DNA from: an uncultured Clostridia bacterium
GTDB taxonomy: Bacteria > Bacillota > Clostridia > Christensenellales > Borkfalkiaceae
Assembly: GCA_947627125.1 (NCBI GenBank)
Contig: CANQUY010000074.1
Span: forward strand, 1-8,588
DNA length: 8,588 nt
Reading direction: 5' to 3'
Of the stretch, positions 6,544 through 8,588 are shown one piece after another. The translations under genes were made by a program, and so were the position numbers. The notes under the pieces were generated by a model. It had not been told where the DNA came from. It made no database searches and saw nothing but the letters and a program-made list of their open reading frames with translations. The first letter of the stretch is position 1; each line of letters starts with the position of its first letter.

Positions 6544-8439
6544 CTAAGTTGAACTTTTGAATTTCCAAACAAATCCGCCCGCCGTAAGATACTCACCGTG
6601 AAGTGCTTTTGAGATTGCCGTGGCATCGATATTCAATTCATTTGCAGCGGCTACCAAAGAGGGATATTCCTTAATAAAATTCCCTACTTTGTCAAATTGC
6701 ATAATTTTCTTATGTAGCTTTTCAACGATTGGGCCAAGATGCGGAAGATGTGTAAATTCCCAACGATATCCTCCCGCCTTTGCTCTTTCATGCCGAGCGC
6801 ATGATCCTAAATTTGCAGCATTTTGATGCAAGGCCTTGGCAGCATCCGCAATACAATTCCATTTTCTTATAAAATTTCCCTCCAAGTCATATTGATAAAT
6901 GCATACTGCCCCCGGGTGAGCACCTCCGCGATTATTTTTTTTGTAGCAAACCTCGCAGCCGGTTCCGTTCACCCTGTGAGATATGCTCGTTTTCCATTCG
7001 TGTCCGCAGGCGGAACATTTCCACCAAACCCGAACACTACTCCCCGATTGAAACATCGAAGGGAGAAGCTCGCCGTTCTTTTCATAATTCCACTCTTCGG
7101 CGAGTTTTGGATGAGTTTTATCCAACGCTCCCTCTTGCTTTGATACGAGGTATTGACGGCGAATATCATTGCCGTCTCGCTCGAGGTCGATGTCAAGATA
7201 ATCAGACTTTTTTTCACGCTTCCATGATTCAATTTCCCTTAGAAAATGTATGATAAATTTTTTAAGATTTTTTTGATCATCGAGATTATCCATATGATAC
7301 ATATCATCGGCAATGATGGGAGAGCTAAGGTTGCTTTCGGTTGTAAACGGCGCTTCCCGTATCCGAATAAGTCTTATGTTGTTTTGGCGACATATAAGAT
7401 ATTTTTTGTGTTCACGTTCCAATTTTTCTTTATGCCAGAACATACCGTCATACTCAATTCCGACGCGGAGAAGCGGAATAAAAATATCCAGTTCCATGCC
7501 ATTATCAAAAATGTCCGAATATCGATTGATTGCGTCCGGAAAGATTTTCTTGATATAATAATAGATTGCCTGTTCCGCAAAAGAAGTTTGTCTGCCCGAA
7601 TTACAAATCGGACAGTTCGTGCCATGTGCCCTATGTAAAAGTTTTGCTTCGTAACTATGCCCGAGCGGACATTTCCACCATATTGATTTTCCGCTCCCAT
7701 AAGTTACCATTTGTGGCGTTAAATCGCCGTTTTTTTCATAATCCCATTCCGCCGTCAATTGCGGATGCGTCGTTGCCAAGTCGTTAAAACCAATTCGAAT
7801 TTTTCGATTCAAACAGTGCGGACACCCTCGCCCATATGTCCTATTCGAAATAGTAGCCTGCCATTGCGAGCCGCATTTTGAACATTTCCACCATACTTTT
7901 TTATTACTGTGCGGTGTGAACTGTTCAGGCAGCGATGTTCCGTTTTTTTCGTAGTCCCATTCGGATAGCAAAAGAGGGTCGCGTAAGCAGCCTCTTTCTT
8001 TTAATAAGACATTAAGGCGGTCTTGATGTCGCTTTGCATCTGCACACTTCGGGCACCCGCTACTACGTTTTGTGCGAGCGTTGGGTTTTGCTTGCCATCT
8101 ATTTCCGCATACAGAACATTTCCACCATACGTTTTTAGTGTACCCAAAGACAACATCGGTCGGTTGCAAAGTTCCGTTCCCTTCATAATCCCATTCCTTT
8201 GCGACTTCGGGGTGCCTTGATGCCAAATCATTATAACCCACTAATAATTTGTGATTGGAGCAAATCGGACAATTTCGTCCAGAGGTCCTGTGGCTTACTG
8301 TATCCATCCATTCGTGTCTCAACTCACATTTCCAATGAACTTTTTTATTGCTTTGAGGCATCATTTTATCGGGAAAGAAACCTTCTTCGGCATTCTTTGT
8401 GTAGTCCCATTCACTCAACAATCTTTTGTCGTCAATCAT
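6544..8439 (-). CDS. Zinc-ribbon repeat protein with Vsr-like nuclease domain and two NUMOD1-like repeats
   Basis: A 631-residue predicted DNA endonuclease. Five repeats of the probable zinc-ribbon type (PF14311, DUF4379) begin with (S/E)EWDYEKNG and carry WWKC plus paired ligands: C38/H42-C57/C60, C108/C111-C129/C132, C186/C189-C206/C209, C257/H261-C276/C279 and C475/C478-C495/C498. Between the fourth and fifth, about 284-405, is a Vsr/PD-(D/E)XK-like nuclease: SFAEQ (E289), ELDIFIP (D318), GIEYDGMFWH (E329, D331, H336) and NIRLIRIRE (354-362). Two NUMOD1-like DNA-binding repeats close the protein (about 512-562 and 577-627), each with IYQYD/IMQFD, G-FI, an AA--L helix and GG--W-F. This resembles Vsr-like (EDxHD) homing endonucleases. 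The ribosome site is weak (AAGAG). Composition is more AT-rich than aspA or the transporter, suggesting transfer. Solitary between terminators. Homing, repair-like nicking or defence are all possible; no target is visible. Confidence 0.85.
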   Translation of the reverse strand: MIDDKRLLSEWDYTKNAEEGFFPDKMMPQSNKKVHWKCELRHEWMDTVSHRTSGRNCPICSNHKLLVGYNDLASRHPEVAKEWDYEGNGTLQPTDVVFGYTKNVWWKCSVCGNRWQAKPNARTKRSSGCPKCADAKRHQDRLNVLLKERGCLRDPLLLSEWDYEKNGTSLPEQFTPHSNKKVWWKCSKCGSQWQATISNRTYGRGCPHCLNRKIRIGFNDLATTHPQLTAEWDYEKNGDLTPQMVTYGSGKSIWWKCPLGHSYEAKLLHRAHGTNCPICNSGRQTSFAEQAIYYYIKKIFPDAINRYSDIFDNGMELDIFIPLLRVGIEYDGMFWHKEKLEREHKKYLICRQNNIRLIRIREAPFTTESNLSSPIIADDMYHMDNLDDQKNLKKFIIHFLREIESWKREKKSDYLDIDLERDGNDIRRQYLVSKQEGALDKTHPKLAEEWNYEKNGELLPSMFQSGSSVRVWWKCSACGHEWKTSISHRVNGTGCEVCYKKNNRGGAHPGAVCIYQYDLEGNFIRKWNCIADAAKALHQNAANLGSCARHERAKAGGYRWEFTHLPHLGPIVEKLHKKIMQFDKVGNFIKEYPSLVAAANELNIDATAISKALHGEYLTAGGFVWKFKSST

Positions 8440-8481
8440 ATTTTTCTCTTATCTTTACTTTTGATTTGCCTTTAAAAGAGC

Positions 8482-8518
8482 GCAACCTGAGTCGAACGAT
8501 CCGTTCGATTCAGGTTGC
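8482..8518 (-). terminator. Strong terminator overlapping the stop codon of the upstream gene
   Basis: Two 17-base arms, GCAACCTGAGTCGAACG (8482-8498) and CGTTCGATTCAGGTTGC (8502-8518), pair completely apart from one G-T position (a wobble on one strand), around a 3-base ATC loop. On the minus strand the hairpin is followed by GCTCTTTTAAAGG. The TGA of the partial gene (8512-8510) lies inside the stem. It separates that gene from the nuclease gene. Confidence 0.75.
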
Positions 8519-8588
8519 TAATGGTGGAGTTGCTCCATCCAAATCCGAACTCAATTCTTCTTCCAATTCTTTTAAGGTCAGCTCTCGT
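8510..8588 (-). CDS. C-terminal tail of an unidentified protein, cut by window end
   Basis: The frame entering from the window edge encodes 25 residues: RELTLKELEEELSSDL followed by DGATPPLAT and TGA. The run of charged, helix-favouring residues looks like a genuine acidic C-terminal helix with a short flexible tail. The stop falls directly in a strong terminator hairpin, as expected for the end of a transcription unit. The other two minus-strand frames give less protein-like text. The family cannot be told from 25 residues. It lies upstream of, and on the same strand as, the nuclease gene, but the terminator argues against co-transcription. Confidence 0.5.
   Translation of the reverse strand, partial: RELTLKELEEELSSDLDGATPPLAT

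Noticed and set aside
8482..8522. tRNA-like GTTCGATTC suggesting a tRNA 3' end or integration site
   Set aside because: The flanking bases do not form a T-stem, acceptor stem or CCA end. The motif is explained by the terminator palindrome.

Overview
The window looks like chromosome from a Gram-positive, Clostridia-like anaerobe, probably gut-associated. This rests on sigma-A-type promoters, AGGAG-type ribosome sites, a Gram-positive lipoprotein signal, an aspartase and a Spo0A-like receiver fold. The genus cannot be fixed from the sequence. Most genes are GC-rich. The last long gene (6544-8439) is visibly more AT-rich.

Layout. 1-270 holds no gene but carries copies of a short intergenic repeat. 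319-1623 (+) is an ArsB/NhaD-superfamily membrane transporter. Convergent with it, and overlapping its last 18 bases, is 1606-1965 (-), a small stand-alone degenerate receiver protein. 1966-2140 holds that gene's promoter and a perfect 36-bp palindrome, the likely terminator of the next gene. 2141-4453 (-) is a lipoprotein with a collagen-like Gly-X-Y stalk between two copies of a small module, and a large C-terminal domain resembling the GxGYxYP family of putative glycoside hydrolases. 4604-6004 (-) is aspartate ammonia-lyase (aspA) with its own promoter. 6069-6543 is a gene-free stretch with three repeat units, an inverted repeat and a chain of hairpins. 6544-8439 (-) encodes the most unusual protein: five zinc-ribbon repeats with a Vsr-like nuclease domain between the fourth and fifth, then two NUMOD1-like repeats as in homing endonucleases. 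8510-8588 (-) is the C-terminal tail of another gene, whose stop codon lies inside a 17-bp-stem terminator.

The genes do not form an obvious pathway. Each seems to be its own transcription unit, with promoters or terminators between them. The best candidate for an undescribed system is the zinc-ribbon/nuclease/NUMOD1 protein and the structured non-coding segment directly downstream of it. The GxGYxYP collagen-stalk lipoprotein is the second.
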